Shown here one piece after another: positions 9,554 through 17,799 of a stretch of DNA of 64,000 nt. Source of the DNA: Paenibacillus sp. BIHB 4019. GTDB lineage: Bacteria > Bacillota > Bacilli > Paenibacillales > Paenibacillaceae. Position 1 is the first letter of the stretch; the number at the start of each line of letters is the position of its first letter. The position numbers were made by a program, and so were the translations under genes. The notes below the pieces were generated by a model. That model was not told the DNA's origin. It saw nothing but the letters and a program-made list of their open reading frames with translations, and did no database searches. The stretch is from NCBI RefSeq assembly GCF_002741035.1, contig NZ_CP016808.1:5938501-6002500 (forward strand), in the 5' to 3' direction.

Positions 9554-12500
9554 TTGCCTACTGAAAAAATAAAAAGCGTCTGCCCTTATTGCGGTGTTGG
9601 ATGCGGCATCATCCTTGAGGTATCGGAAAATCGTGTCATTAAAGTAACGGGAGACAAAGAGCATCCTACCAATTTTGGGCGATTGTGCACGAAAGGCAAC
9701 ACGTGCGGCGAAGCGGTTTCGGAGTCAGGACGAATGGAATACGCTTATGAACGCCTCTCGCGCAAGGGCGAGCCGCATAAATTAGCCATCGGCGAAGCGA
9801 TAAGCAAAACAGCAGCACAACTGCGCTCCATACTTGACGAGCATGGGCCAAATGCCCTTTCCTTTTATGTATCCGGCCAAATGTCACTGGAGTCGCAGTA
9901 TTTAATTAATAAGCTCGCCAAAGGCTTCGTGGGCACGAACAATATTGAATCCAATTCCAGGCTCTGTATGGCAAGCGCCGGCAGCGGTTATAAGCTGTCT
10001 CTTGGAGCAGATGGCCCGCCAGGCTCCTATCAGGATTTTGACCAAAGCGATCTTTTTTTCGTCATTGGCGCAAATATGGCTGACTGCCACCCTATTTTGT
10101 TTCTGCGGATGATGGATCGAATAAAAGCGGGTGCAAGGCTTATTGTCGTTGACCCACGCCGCAATGTTACGGCCGATAAAGCATCCTTATATATGCAAAT
10201 AAAACCGGGAACCGATCTGGCTCTGCTAAACGGACTTTTGCATCTACTTGTGAAAAATAATGATATTGACGAAGCATTTATTGCTGACTTCACTTCCGGC
10301 TGGCAACCGATGATTGCGTTTTTGGACGATTACCCTCCGGATAAAGTAGCTGAAATAACGGGCATCCCGGAGGCGCATATTCGCAAGGCCGCGGCTTGGA
10401 TCGGCGAATCGCCGAATTGGATGAGCTGCTGGACGATGGGCCTCAATCAAAGCACACACGGCACTTGGCACACGAATGCGATTTGCAATTTGCATTTGGC
10501 TACCGGCAAAATATGTCGTCCAGGCAGCGGCCCCTTCTCCCTCACCGGTCAGCCCAATGCAATGGGCGGTCGCGAGATGGGCTATATGGGACCCGGCTTG
10601 CCCGGCCAGCGTTCCGTCCTCGTAGAAAAAGAACGTGATTTTATCGAGAGCCTATGGAAGCTGCCATCAGGAACCCTTACAACCGAGGTAGGTACAGGAA
10701 CCGTCTCGATGTTTGAGCAAATGCAGGCTGGTCAAATTAAGGCATGCTGGATTATTTGCACGAATCCCGTAGTGACGGTTCCCAATCGAAGAAACGTCAT
10801 TGCCGGTTTAGAGAAAGCCGAGCTTGTCATTACGCAGGATGCTTTCCTTGAAACGGAAACGAATGCCTATGCGGATATTATGCTGCCCGGTGCGTTATGG
10901 TCGGAGGCTGAAGGCGTGATGATCAACTCCGAGCGTAATTTGACTTTGATGCAGAAGGCGGTAAAGCCGCCCGGCGAGGTGCTGCCCGATTGGCAGATCA
11001 TCGCTCGTGTAGCATGTGAAATGGGCTTTGCCGACGCTTTTTCATATAGCAGCTCCGAGGAGGTTTATCAAGAAATTCAACAGGCCTGGAATCCCAAGAC
11101 CGGCTATGATATTCGCGGCGCATCCTATGAGCGGCTACGCAGCACACCGCTGCAATGGCCGTGCGCTCCTGAAAGCGAAGCGGATCGCAATCCTATCCGC
11201 TATATCAACAATGGAATCAGCCAAACGTTGAAGCTCAAGGAAGATGGCAGCCTGCCGAGACTTGTATTTCCGACCGAAAGCGGCAAAGGCATTTTTCTCG
11301 CCCGCCCCTTTTTGCCTCCGGCTGAGCTTCCTGATATGGAATTCCCCTTTATTTTGAACACGGGACGCGTTCAGCATCAATGGCACACGATGACGAAAAC
11401 CGGTAAAATAGCCAAGCTGAATAAACTGAACCCTGGTCCCTTCGTGGAAATCCATCCAGAGGACGCGGCCACTCTTGGCATTACAGCAGATAATCAAGTC
11501 GAGATTCGCTCTAAGCGGGGGGTTGCTATTTTACCTGCTGTCGTAACCGATCGGGTTCGTCCCGGCAATTGCTTTGCCCCGTTTCATTGGAACGATATTT
11601 TCGGCAAAAATCTGGCTATTAATGCTGTGACCAACGATGCTATTGATCCGATCTCCTTTCAACCTGAATTTAAATTTTGCGCAGTGTCTCTTATTCGCGT
11701 CGCCGCTTCCGCAGAGGCTAAGCCGATTATTCATTCTGATGAGGAAATGACAGCCTCCCACTCGACATTCCGTAGTGTGAGCAACGATTATGAGGAGGAG
11801 ATTTATATGTCTAAAGTCGATACTCTCGCCAGTATGCTTGGCATTGAATCAACATCTGTTATGACGCTGGAAAACCATGAAAAAACGTATGTGACCGGTT
11901 TTATTGCCAGCCTAAAAACGAGCGAGCTCCAGAGCGCGCCTGGCATCCCTGTTCTTCCTCCATCTGCGCCGCTGGAAGCCTCCAAAAAGCTATTTCTCGA
12001 TGGGCTGCTCGCAGGCATGTTCTCCCGCACTTACTTGCCGGAATCCGGCGCAGCCTTGAGCGCTGCGGCAAGTACCGGGCAAGCGACGCTAGAACCGCCT
12101 GTACCTTTTGCCCACACGAAAGACGCAGAAGCTTTGCGAATTACGATTGTATGGGCATCTCAAACCGGAAATGCCGAGGAAGCCGCTCAAGCTTGCGCCA
12201 AGCAATTATTGGCAGCGGGTCATCATGTCCAGTTGTTAAACATGGATGACTACGATATAAAGAATCTTGCTAATGAACAGTATGTGCTATGCATTGCGAG
12301 TACATTTGGGGCTGGCGACCCGCCTGACAATGGCACCGGCTTCTGGCACTCGCTTCAAGCTGACGATGCACCTAAGCTGCCTGGAGTGAGATTCGCTGTA
12401 CTCGGCTTTGGCGATTCCAGCTATGATTTATTTTGCGGGTTTGGACAACATTTGGATGCCCGATTCGAGCGTTTAGGGGCCAAGCGCCTAATGCAGCGAA

Positions 12501-13759
12501 CAGATTGCGATACTGATTTTCAAGAGCAGGTATCTGCATGGATCACATCGCTCGAAACAGCTTTGCAAAAAGCTCAGAAGGACATGGGAACGAACGACGC
12601 AGCGTCTTCTTCTGCACATGAGACTGCCATACAGATTCACTATGATCGGAACCAGCCGCTTACAACCGTCTTGCTCGCCAACAAGCCGTTAAGCAAGGAA
12701 GGCTCTGAGAAAGATACCCGCCATTATATTTTTGATTTAAAAAATACGGGCCTGCACTACGAGTCCGGTGACGCTTTAGGCGTTTGGCCAACAAATGCTC
12801 CGGCACTTGTGGAAGAAGTATTGGAAGCTGTAAAGCTCAGCCCTACCGAGATCGTGTCCGTTAAAGATTTTGGAGAGCTCCCATTAAGCCTTGCTCTTGC
12901 CAAGCATTACGATATTGCCCGAATCACTCCGAGCATTTTGCAAGCCGTATGCGAACGCACAAATAGTGATGTTTTATCCCGGCTTTTAAGGAAGGAAAAT
13001 CAGGATGAATTAAAGCAATGGCTGTGGGGACGTCAGCTCGCCGATCTGCTGCAGGAGTTCCCTTTCCCGATTCAAGCAGCTGAGCTTGTTCAACTGCTGA
13101 AGCCGTTGCAGCCGCGGCTCTATTCCATTTCTTCCAGTTCAAAAATGAATCCGGATGAAGTACACATTACCGTATCCACCGTTCGTTATCCGTTCAATGG
13201 CAAGCAGCGAAACGGCTTATGCTCCACCTTTCTGGCTGACCATGCGGAGAAAGCAGCTGGCGTATCCATTTTCGTTCAGAAAACCTCCCATTTCCGCCTG
13301 CCAAGCGATACTGATAAACCCGTCATCATGGTAGGCCCCGGAACAGGCATCGGCCCCTTCCGCGGTTTTTTGCAGGAGCGTCAAGCAACTGGCGCCAAAG
13401 GGAAAAACTGGCTGATCTTTGGAGAACAGCGCGCGGCATGCGACTTTTATTATAAGGAGGAGCTGGAAGCGATGCAGCAAGGCGGCATTCTCCATCGTTT
13501 GGATACCGCCTTCTCACGCGATCAAGCAGAAAAAATATATGTACAGCATCGCATGATTGAGCACGGCGCTGAATTGTGGTCCTGGCTTCAGGCGGGCGCC
13601 TATTTCTATGTATGTGGGGATGCCGGCAAAATGGCAAAGGACGTAGACGCCGCACTGAAGCAAGTCATTAGGCAGCATGGCGGAAAATCGGCGGCTGAAG
13701 CGGAGCAATATGCGAAGGAAATGGCCAAAGAGAAACGATATGCCCGCGACGTTTATTAA
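9554..13759 (+). CDS. Assimilatory nitrate reductase fused to CysJ-like flavoprotein reductase
   Basis: 1401 aa. Residues 1-about 715 are a molybdopterin oxidoreductase of the assimilatory nitrate reductase type, with an N-terminal [4Fe-4S] site at C10, C13, C17 and C45. A linker of about 100 residues contains GIPVLPPSAPL. Then come a flavodoxin domain (about 860-1000, SQTGNAEEAAQ), an FAD domain, and an NADPH domain with GPGTGIGPFRGF near 1260, as in sulfite reductase flavoprotein CysJ. The fusion would pass NADPH electrons through FAD, FMN and Fe-S to molybdenum in one chain, replacing the separate NasB partner of Bacillus. The start is TTG 9554 behind GGTGG. No nitrite reductase or nitrate transporter is adjacent. 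Fusions of this kind are known in Bacillales. Confidence 0.9.
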   Translation: MPTEKIKSVCPYCGVGCGIILEVSENRVIKVTGDKEHPTNFGRLCTKGNTCGEAVSESGRMEYAYERLSRKGEPHKLAIGEAISKTAAQLRSILDEHGPNALSFYVSGQMSLESQYLINKLAKGFVGTNNIESNSRLCMASAGSGYKLSLGADGPPGSYQDFDQSDLFFVIGANMADCHPILFLRMMDRIKAGARLIVVDPRRNVTADKASLYMQIKPGTDLALLNGLLHLLVKNNDIDEAFIADFTSGWQPMIAFLDDYPPDKVAEITGIPEAHIRKAAAWIGESPNWMSCWTMGLNQSTHGTWHTNAICNLHLATGKICRPGSGPFSLTGQPNAMGGREMGYMGPGLPGQRSVLVEKERDFIESLWKLPSGTLTTEVGTGTVSMFEQMQAGQIKACWIICTNPVVTVPNRRNVIAGLEKAELVITQDAFLETETNAYADIMLPGALWSEAEGVMINSERNLTLMQKAVKPPGEVLPDWQIIARVACEMGFADAFSYSSSEEVYQEIQQAWNPKTGYDIRGASYERLRSTPLQWPCAPESEADRNPIRYINNGISQTLKLKEDGSLPRLVFPTESGKGIFLARPFLPPAELPDMEFPFILNTGRVQHQWHTMTKTGKIAKLNKLNPGPFVEIHPEDAATLGITADNQVEIRSKRGVAILPAVVTDRVRPGNCFAPFHWNDIFGKNLAINAVTNDAIDPISFQPEFKFCAVSLIRVAASAEAKPIIHSDEEMTASHSTFRSVSNDYEEEIYMSKVDTLASMLGIESTSVMTLENHEKTYVTGFIASLKTSELQSAPGIPVLPPSAPLEASKKLFLDGLLAGMFSRTYLPESGAALSAAASTGQATLEPPVPFAHTKDAEALRITIVWASQTGNAEEAAQACAKQLLAAGHHVQLLNMDDYDIKNLANEQYVLCIASTFGAGDPPDNGTGFWHSLQADDAPKLPGVRFAVLGFGDSSYDLFCGFGQHLDARFERLGAKRLMQRTDCDTDFQEQVSAWITSLETALQKAQKDMGTNDAASSSAHETAIQIHYDRNQPLTTVLLANKPLSKEGSEKDTRHYIFDLKNTGLHYESGDALGVWPTNAPALVEEVLEAVKLSPTEIVSVKDFGELPLSLALAKHYDIARITPSILQAVCERTNSDVLSRLLRKENQDELKQWLWGRQLADLLQEFPFPIQAAELVQLLKPLQPRLYSISSSSKMNPDEVHITVSTVRYPFNGKQRNGLCSTFLADHAEKAAGVSIFVQKTSHFRLPSDTDKPVIMVGPGTGIGPFRGFLQERQATGAKGKNWLIFGEQRAACDFYYKEELEAMQQGGILHRLDTAFSRDQAEKIYVQHRMIEHGAELWSWLQAGAYFYVCGDAGKMAKDVDAALKQVIRQHGGKSAAEAEQYAKEMAKEKRYARDVY
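11793..11809 (+). promoter_or_regulatory. Internal ribosome site and ATG at the domain junction
   Basis: AGGAGGAG at 11793-11800 lies 6 bases before ATG 11807, in frame, exactly where the molybdenum domain ends. Initiation here would give a separate CysJ-like protein of about 650 aa beginning MSKVDTLASMLG. It could be a relic of two genes joined by loss of a stop codon, or a working second start. Confidence 0.6.
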
Positions 13760-13776
13760 GCTAATGCATACAGGGT

Positions 13777-13813
13777 AAGACGACCGCATCTACTCGCGGT
13801 CGTCTTTATTTTT
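13777..13813 (+). terminator. Terminator of nitrate reductase fusion gene
   Basis: Stem 13777-13787 (AAGACGACCGC) pairs with 13796-13806 around an 8-nt loop, followed by TTTATTTTT. It lies 17 bp past the stop codon. Confidence 0.85.
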
Positions 13814-14005
13814 CACACCTCCTCTACTCTATCAAAATTACAAAAACTAGAATACTTGAATTAGAGTATAAATTTCTGGTATATTTGTAAATAACAATGG
13901 TAATTTGAATTGGCCTGATGACTCTCTATTCCAGCAGCCTTACTATTGCGATGAATCATTATCGTACGACAGGTTTCACCGCAGCGACTAAAGGAGGAAT
14001 ATGCA

Positions 14006-15259
14006 ATGAATAACCATGTCATTTCTTTAGCTGATATTACGAGCTTTCAGTCTAAAGAAGAAGAGTTCAGCCCTTATAGTTGGTATCGCCGCATGTTGAA
14101 TCAAGACCCGGTCATTTTTAATGAAGGATCAAATGCCTACCATGTGTTCAAGTACGATTACGTAAAAACGGTGCTTAGCGATTTCAAAAACTTTTCCAGC
14201 GTTAGAACACGCAGCATCGTCCAGGTCGGTTATCAGAGCAATGACGACAAAGATAAAGAAATGGTCAAAACGTTTCCCGATCAGCTTGATATTCACAATG
14301 TTGATCCGCCAGAGCATCGCAAACGGAGATCCCTGCTCGCCGCTGCTTTCACACCAAGAAGCCTGCGGTTATGGGAACCGCGCATTCAGGCTGCTGTCGA
14401 TGAATTAGTGGCCCAATTTGCCGATCAATCAAAGGTGGATATCGTTGAAGCCTACACAAGCGTATTGCCAGTTGTCGTCATGTCCGACCTGCTTGGCGTC
14501 CCTTCCAAGGACCGCCTCTTATTCAAAGCATGGGTGGACAAGCTGTTTTTGCCAGCAACTCATGAAAACTTCAATGAGATTAATGAATTGAAGAAGAAGG
14601 CCGGCGACGAATATTATCAATACCTATATCCGCTCGTTGTAGCGAAGAGATCCCATTTAGAAGACGATATTATTTCCGATTTAATTAGAGTAGAAGTAGA
14701 TGGCGGGCATTTTACAGATGATGAGATTGTACGCACGACGATGTTTTTACTTGGGGCGGGAATTGAAACAACGAGCAATTTGCTGGCTAATTCCTTTTAT
14801 GCTTTTTTATACGACCAGCCCGAGCTGTATCAGGAACTTAGAAATAATCCCGAGCTCGTGCCAGACGCGGTTGAAGAGCTGCTCCGGTTTCGGTTTCACA
14901 TTAGCAAAATGGACCGGACTGTCAAAGAGGATAATGATGTGCTAGGGATTCCGCTCAAAAAAGGGGATACCATCGTGGCTTGGATGAGCGCAGCGAATAT
15001 GGATGAAAGCATGTTTGAAGATCCTTTTACATTGAATATTCACCGGGAAAATAACAATAAGCAGCTCGCATTTGGCTATGGCGCCCACTTTTGTCTAGGA
15101 GCACCTCTAGCGAGGCTGGAAGCCGCTCTTGTTCTTACTGCCTTTTTAAAAACATTTTCCAAAATTGCGCCCGATACAACCTTTATTTTGGAAGACAACC
15201 TTGTCCCTAGTGCTGCCGGACAAAGCTTGACTCGATTGCCTATCCAGCTTTTTAAATAA
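14006..15259 (+). CDS. Cytochrome P450, soluble bacterial class
   Basis: 417 aa, no signal or membrane anchor. The haem-thiolate loop FGYGAHFCLG has its ligand at C363. The I-helix has AGIETTSNLL and the K-helix ExxR is in AVEELLRF. The length and the DPPEHRKRRSLL segment fit CYP107/CYP109-like bacterial enzymes that use a separate ferredoxin. No redox partner is adjacent, although the upstream CysJ-like fusion is a flavoprotein reductase; a link is speculative. AAAGGAGGA precedes ATG 14006. The 190 bp upstream are AT-rich with an ATACT-N8-AGTAT palindrome near 13850. The substrate cannot be told from sequence. Confidence 0.92.
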   Translation: MNNHVISLADITSFQSKEEEFSPYSWYRRMLNQDPVIFNEGSNAYHVFKYDYVKTVLSDFKNFSSVRTRSIVQVGYQSNDDKDKEMVKTFPDQLDIHNVDPPEHRKRRSLLAAAFTPRSLRLWEPRIQAAVDELVAQFADQSKVDIVEAYTSVLPVVVMSDLLGVPSKDRLLFKAWVDKLFLPATHENFNEINELKKKAGDEYYQYLYPLVVAKRSHLEDDIISDLIRVEVDGGHFTDDEIVRTTMFLLGAGIETTSNLLANSFYAFLYDQPELYQELRNNPELVPDAVEELLRFRFHISKMDRTVKEDNDVLGIPLKKGDTIVAWMSAANMDESMFEDPFTLNIHRENNNKQLAFGYGAHFCLGAPLARLEAALVLTAFLKTFSKIAPDTTFILEDNLVPSAAGQSLTRLPIQLFK

Positions 15260-15357
15260 AAAATACCGTTTGATGCTGCTTCATTCGTTTCATGCAAAAA
15301 AATGGCCTAAGCAAGCTGCCTTCGATTTGGAATCGGAGTCAGCTTGTCCCTGCAAAC

Positions 15358-16419
15358 CTATACAAAAACCTCATCTTCGAGTGAAGATAAAATGCCTTCA
15401 TTAAATAATTCAATTAGAACGGCAGCAATTTGCGGATCAAAATGCATGCCGCTTTGCCTTTTCACTTCTTCAATCGTCTCCTGAATCGTCCAGGCTGTCT
15501 TATAGGGACGCTCATGGGTGAGCGCATCATAAAAATCGGCAAGCGCCACGATTCGTGCTTCCAGAGGTATTTCTTCCCCTTTCAAACCAAGCGGATAGCC
15601 GGAACCATCCCATTTTTCGTGATGGGATTTCGCGATAATCCCCGCCAGCTTCAAGATGGAAAAGGTGCTGCCTTCCAAAATGCTGGACCCAATAATCGTA
15701 TGAGCCTTCATCTGCTCAAATTCATGAGGCTCAAAACGCCCGGGCTTCAGCAAAATCTCATCGGGAATACCGATTTTTCCAATATCATGCAGCGGCGCTG
15801 CTTTGCGAATACGATCAGCGGCCTCTTCCGAAAGCCCCAAACGGCTGGCAATAAGCTCCGCAAGCCTACCGACCCGCAGCGTATGCCTGCCCGTCATATC
15901 ATCCCGATATTCTGCCGCGCGCCCAAGCAGCAGCAAAATTTCCAGCTTAGCCTTTTGCAGCTCCTCCGTCCGCTCCAACACTCTCATTTCCAACGTATTT
16001 TTATGCTGTTGGATCTGATTGTGCAGCTGCCGGGTTTTAAGCAAATTATTAATTCGCAAAATGACCTCGGTCCGGTCATACGGTTTAGTCAAAAAGTCAT
16101 TCACTCCCGCCTCCAAGCAGCGCCTCTTCACTTCAGGGGTGACATCAGCGGTAAGCATCAAAACGGGCAAATAACTGTCGGCCGAGAGCTGCTCACGAAT
16201 GAGCGTCAATACTTGCAGTCCATCCATGCCCGGCATATGCATGTCCAATAGGATGATGTCCGGCTCAATTTCCACTAGCTTTTGCTGAATCTGGAGAGGA
16301 TCCATTATACTATATATATGAGTAAACCCTGAGCGGACCAGAATCCGTTCTAAAAGCGTAATGTTGAGCTCCTGGTCGTCCACGATTAATATTTTTGCGC
16401 GTGAAATGTCCTCCATCAT
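15358..16419 (-). CDS. Response regulator with HD-GYP c-di-GMP phosphodiesterase domain
   Basis: 353 aa. REC domain about 8-125: VDDQ acidic pair, phosphoacceptor Asp in IILLDMHMPGMDG, and the KPYD lysine. A coiled linker is followed by an HD-GYP domain (about 170-345) with LHDIGKIGIPDEILLKPG and HHEKWDGSGYPLGL. The catalytic motifs are intact, so cyclic-di-GMP hydrolysis under phosphorylation control is expected. It is last in a four-gene minus-strand run with a hybrid kinase, a PAS-MCP protein and a CheY-like protein, its probable partners. A GGAGAAG site precedes the tandem ATG codons at the start. Confidence 0.93.
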   Translation of the reverse strand: MMEDISRAKILIVDDQELNITLLERILVRSGFTHIYSIMDPLQIQQKLVEIEPDIILLDMHMPGMDGLQVLTLIREQLSADSYLPVLMLTADVTPEVKRRCLEAGVNDFLTKPYDRTEVILRINNLLKTRQLHNQIQQHKNTLEMRVLERTEELQKAKLEILLLLGRAAEYRDDMTGRHTLRVGRLAELIASRLGLSEEAADRIRKAAPLHDIGKIGIPDEILLKPGRFEPHEFEQMKAHTIIGSSILEGSTFSILKLAGIIAKSHHEKWDGSGYPLGLKGEEIPLEARIVALADFYDALTHERPYKTAWTIQETIEEVKRQSGMHFDPQIAAVLIELFNEGILSSLEDEVFV

Positions 16420-16451
16420 TCTTCTCCATTCTGTATTCGTGAAATGTCTGC

Positions 16452-16826
16452 TTACGCTCTTTCTTTCTCCAAAGCAGCCTTCATCTTCTCTAGCAGCCGC
16501 TCAAGCACAACCGGTTTCGTATCAAAATCGTCACAGCCCGCCTGATAGGCCTTTTCCTCATCGTCCGTCATCGCATGAGCGGTCAAGGCGATAACGGGAA
16601 TATGCTTTGTATGAGCTGAGCTTTTGAGAAGGCGGGTTGCCTCCCATCCATCAAGCACCGGCAAGCTCAAATCCATCAATATTAAATCCGGAAGCATTTC
16701 TTCAGCGAGATCTACCCCTTGCCTGCCATCTTCAGCCGTTATGATGCGATACCCTTTGCGCTCCAGCCGCCGGGATAACATATCGCGATTCATCTCGTTA
16801 TCTTCAATCAGCAGAACGGTGTTCAT
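16452..16826 (-). CDS. Stand-alone CheY-like response regulator
   Basis: 124 aa, a single receiver domain. It has the EDNEMNRDM acidic pair, the phosphoacceptor in LILMDLSLPVLDG, a Thr/Ala switch in VIALTAHAM, and a lysine in DTKPV. There is no output domain, so it acts by protein contact or as a phosphate shuttle. The ribosome site GGGGAGG precedes ATG 16826. It lies between the PAS-MCP gene (18 bp upstream) and the HD-GYP gene (32 bp downstream) and is probably co-transcribed. Confidence 0.92.
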   Translation of the reverse strand: MNTVLLIEDNEMNRDMLSRRLERKGYRIITAEDGRQGVDLAEEMLPDLILMDLSLPVLDGWEATRLLKSSAHTKHIPVIALTAHAMTDDEEKAYQAGCDDFDTKPVVLERLLEKMKAALEKERA

Positions 16827-16844
16827 CGTTTAGCAGCCTCCCCA

Positions 16845-17771
16845 TTACACCATTTGATTGAGCACTTTAGCCTGCTCTTCCAGCTTGCCTGCCGCCTCGC
16901 TAATTCCTGTAAAGTCCCCAACAGCCTGCTGGATTTCATGCTTGCTGCTTATAATCGCTTCTCTGGAGCTTTTTGAGCTACCGCTAACCTTGTCCACCTG
17001 CTTTGAAATTCCTTCCAGCGAATTTTGGATTTCGCTAGCAGCCCCTTGAACATGCTGGGCAAGCTTTTTGACTTCCATCGCTACAATATTAAACCCGCGG
17101 CCATGCTCCCCTGCGTGCGCAGCTTCAATCGCTGCATTCAAGGCAAGCAAATTCGTCTGTGACGCAAAATCCCGAATCGTCTGGACAATCCCCCGCACGG
17201 CTTGCGTTTGCTGCTCCAGCGTTTGCAGAAAATCGATTTGAATGGCATTATCGCTCACGACATGCTCGATAACCGAGGCGACTTGCTCGCTGCGATTGAT
17301 GCCTATTTGGGTCCGCTCCAGCAAATCCGCCGCCATCTGCTGCAATTCGTCGGTCATTTTGACTACGGCCTTCTCGCGCGCAGAAATATCTGTTGCAACC
17401 TTTACGATGGCAAATGGAACGCCCTCATCATCACATACAGGCATATAGGTCGCTTCAAGCCAAATACTCGATCCGTCCTTTGCTAACCGAACAATTTTCT
17501 CTTGAAAGGCCTTCCCTTTGCGCAAATTCTCCCAAAACTGCTTATATTCATTGCTATTTGCAAACTCAGGCCTGCAAAACTGCCGATGATTTTTCCCTGG
17601 CAATTCATGTGCTGCATAACCCATCGCCTTGGCAAACTGCTCATTTGCCCACAGCACCTCTCCTTGCAAATTAAATTCGATCATCGCCAGCGACTGCTCT
17701 AATGCGGATAGAACCGCCTTCCCTTCAAGCACCTGCGTACTTTGGGAAACCAATTTCATAACGTCATTCAC
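16845..17771 (-). CDS. Soluble PAS-domain methyl-accepting chemotaxis-type protein
   Basis: 308 aa with no membrane segment. A PAS domain (about 20-135; ALEQSLAMIEFNLQGEVLWANEQF) and its PAC tail are followed by a short MCP signalling region. The hairpin-tip sequence FASQTNLLALNAAIEAAHAGEHGRGF is nearly canonical. The signalling domain is unusually short, and classical methylation helices are not obvious. The start is GTG 17771, eight bases after GGAGG. It sits between the hybrid kinase and the CheY-like protein. It may organise a cytoplasmic array, or act as a scaffold that senses through PAS, possibly with haem or flavin. Confidence 0.9.
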   Translation of the reverse strand: MNDVMKLVSQSTQVLEGKAVLSALEQSLAMIEFNLQGEVLWANEQFAKAMGYAAHELPGKNHRQFCRPEFANSNEYKQFWENLRKGKAFQEKIVRLAKDGSSIWLEATYMPVCDDEGVPFAIVKVATDISAREKAVVKMTDELQQMAADLLERTQIGINRSEQVASVIEHVVSDNAIQIDFLQTLEQQTQAVRGIVQTIRDFASQTNLLALNAAIEAAHAGEHGRGFNIVAMEVKKLAQHVQGAASEIQNSLEGISKQVDKVSGSSKSSREAIISSKHEIQQAVGDFTGISEAAGKLEEQAKVLNQMV

Positions 17772-17799
17772 TTGCTATTCCTCCTATTAAAACTATCTA

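Noticed and set aside
13814..14005. TetR-like operator (ATACT-N8-AGTAT) upstream of the P450
   Set aside because: Half-sites of five bases in AT-rich DNA are too weak, and no regulator gene is adjacent.
15430..16251. 273-codon plus-strand frame opposite the HD-GYP gene
   Set aside because: A shadow of an unmistakable REC/HD-GYP gene.
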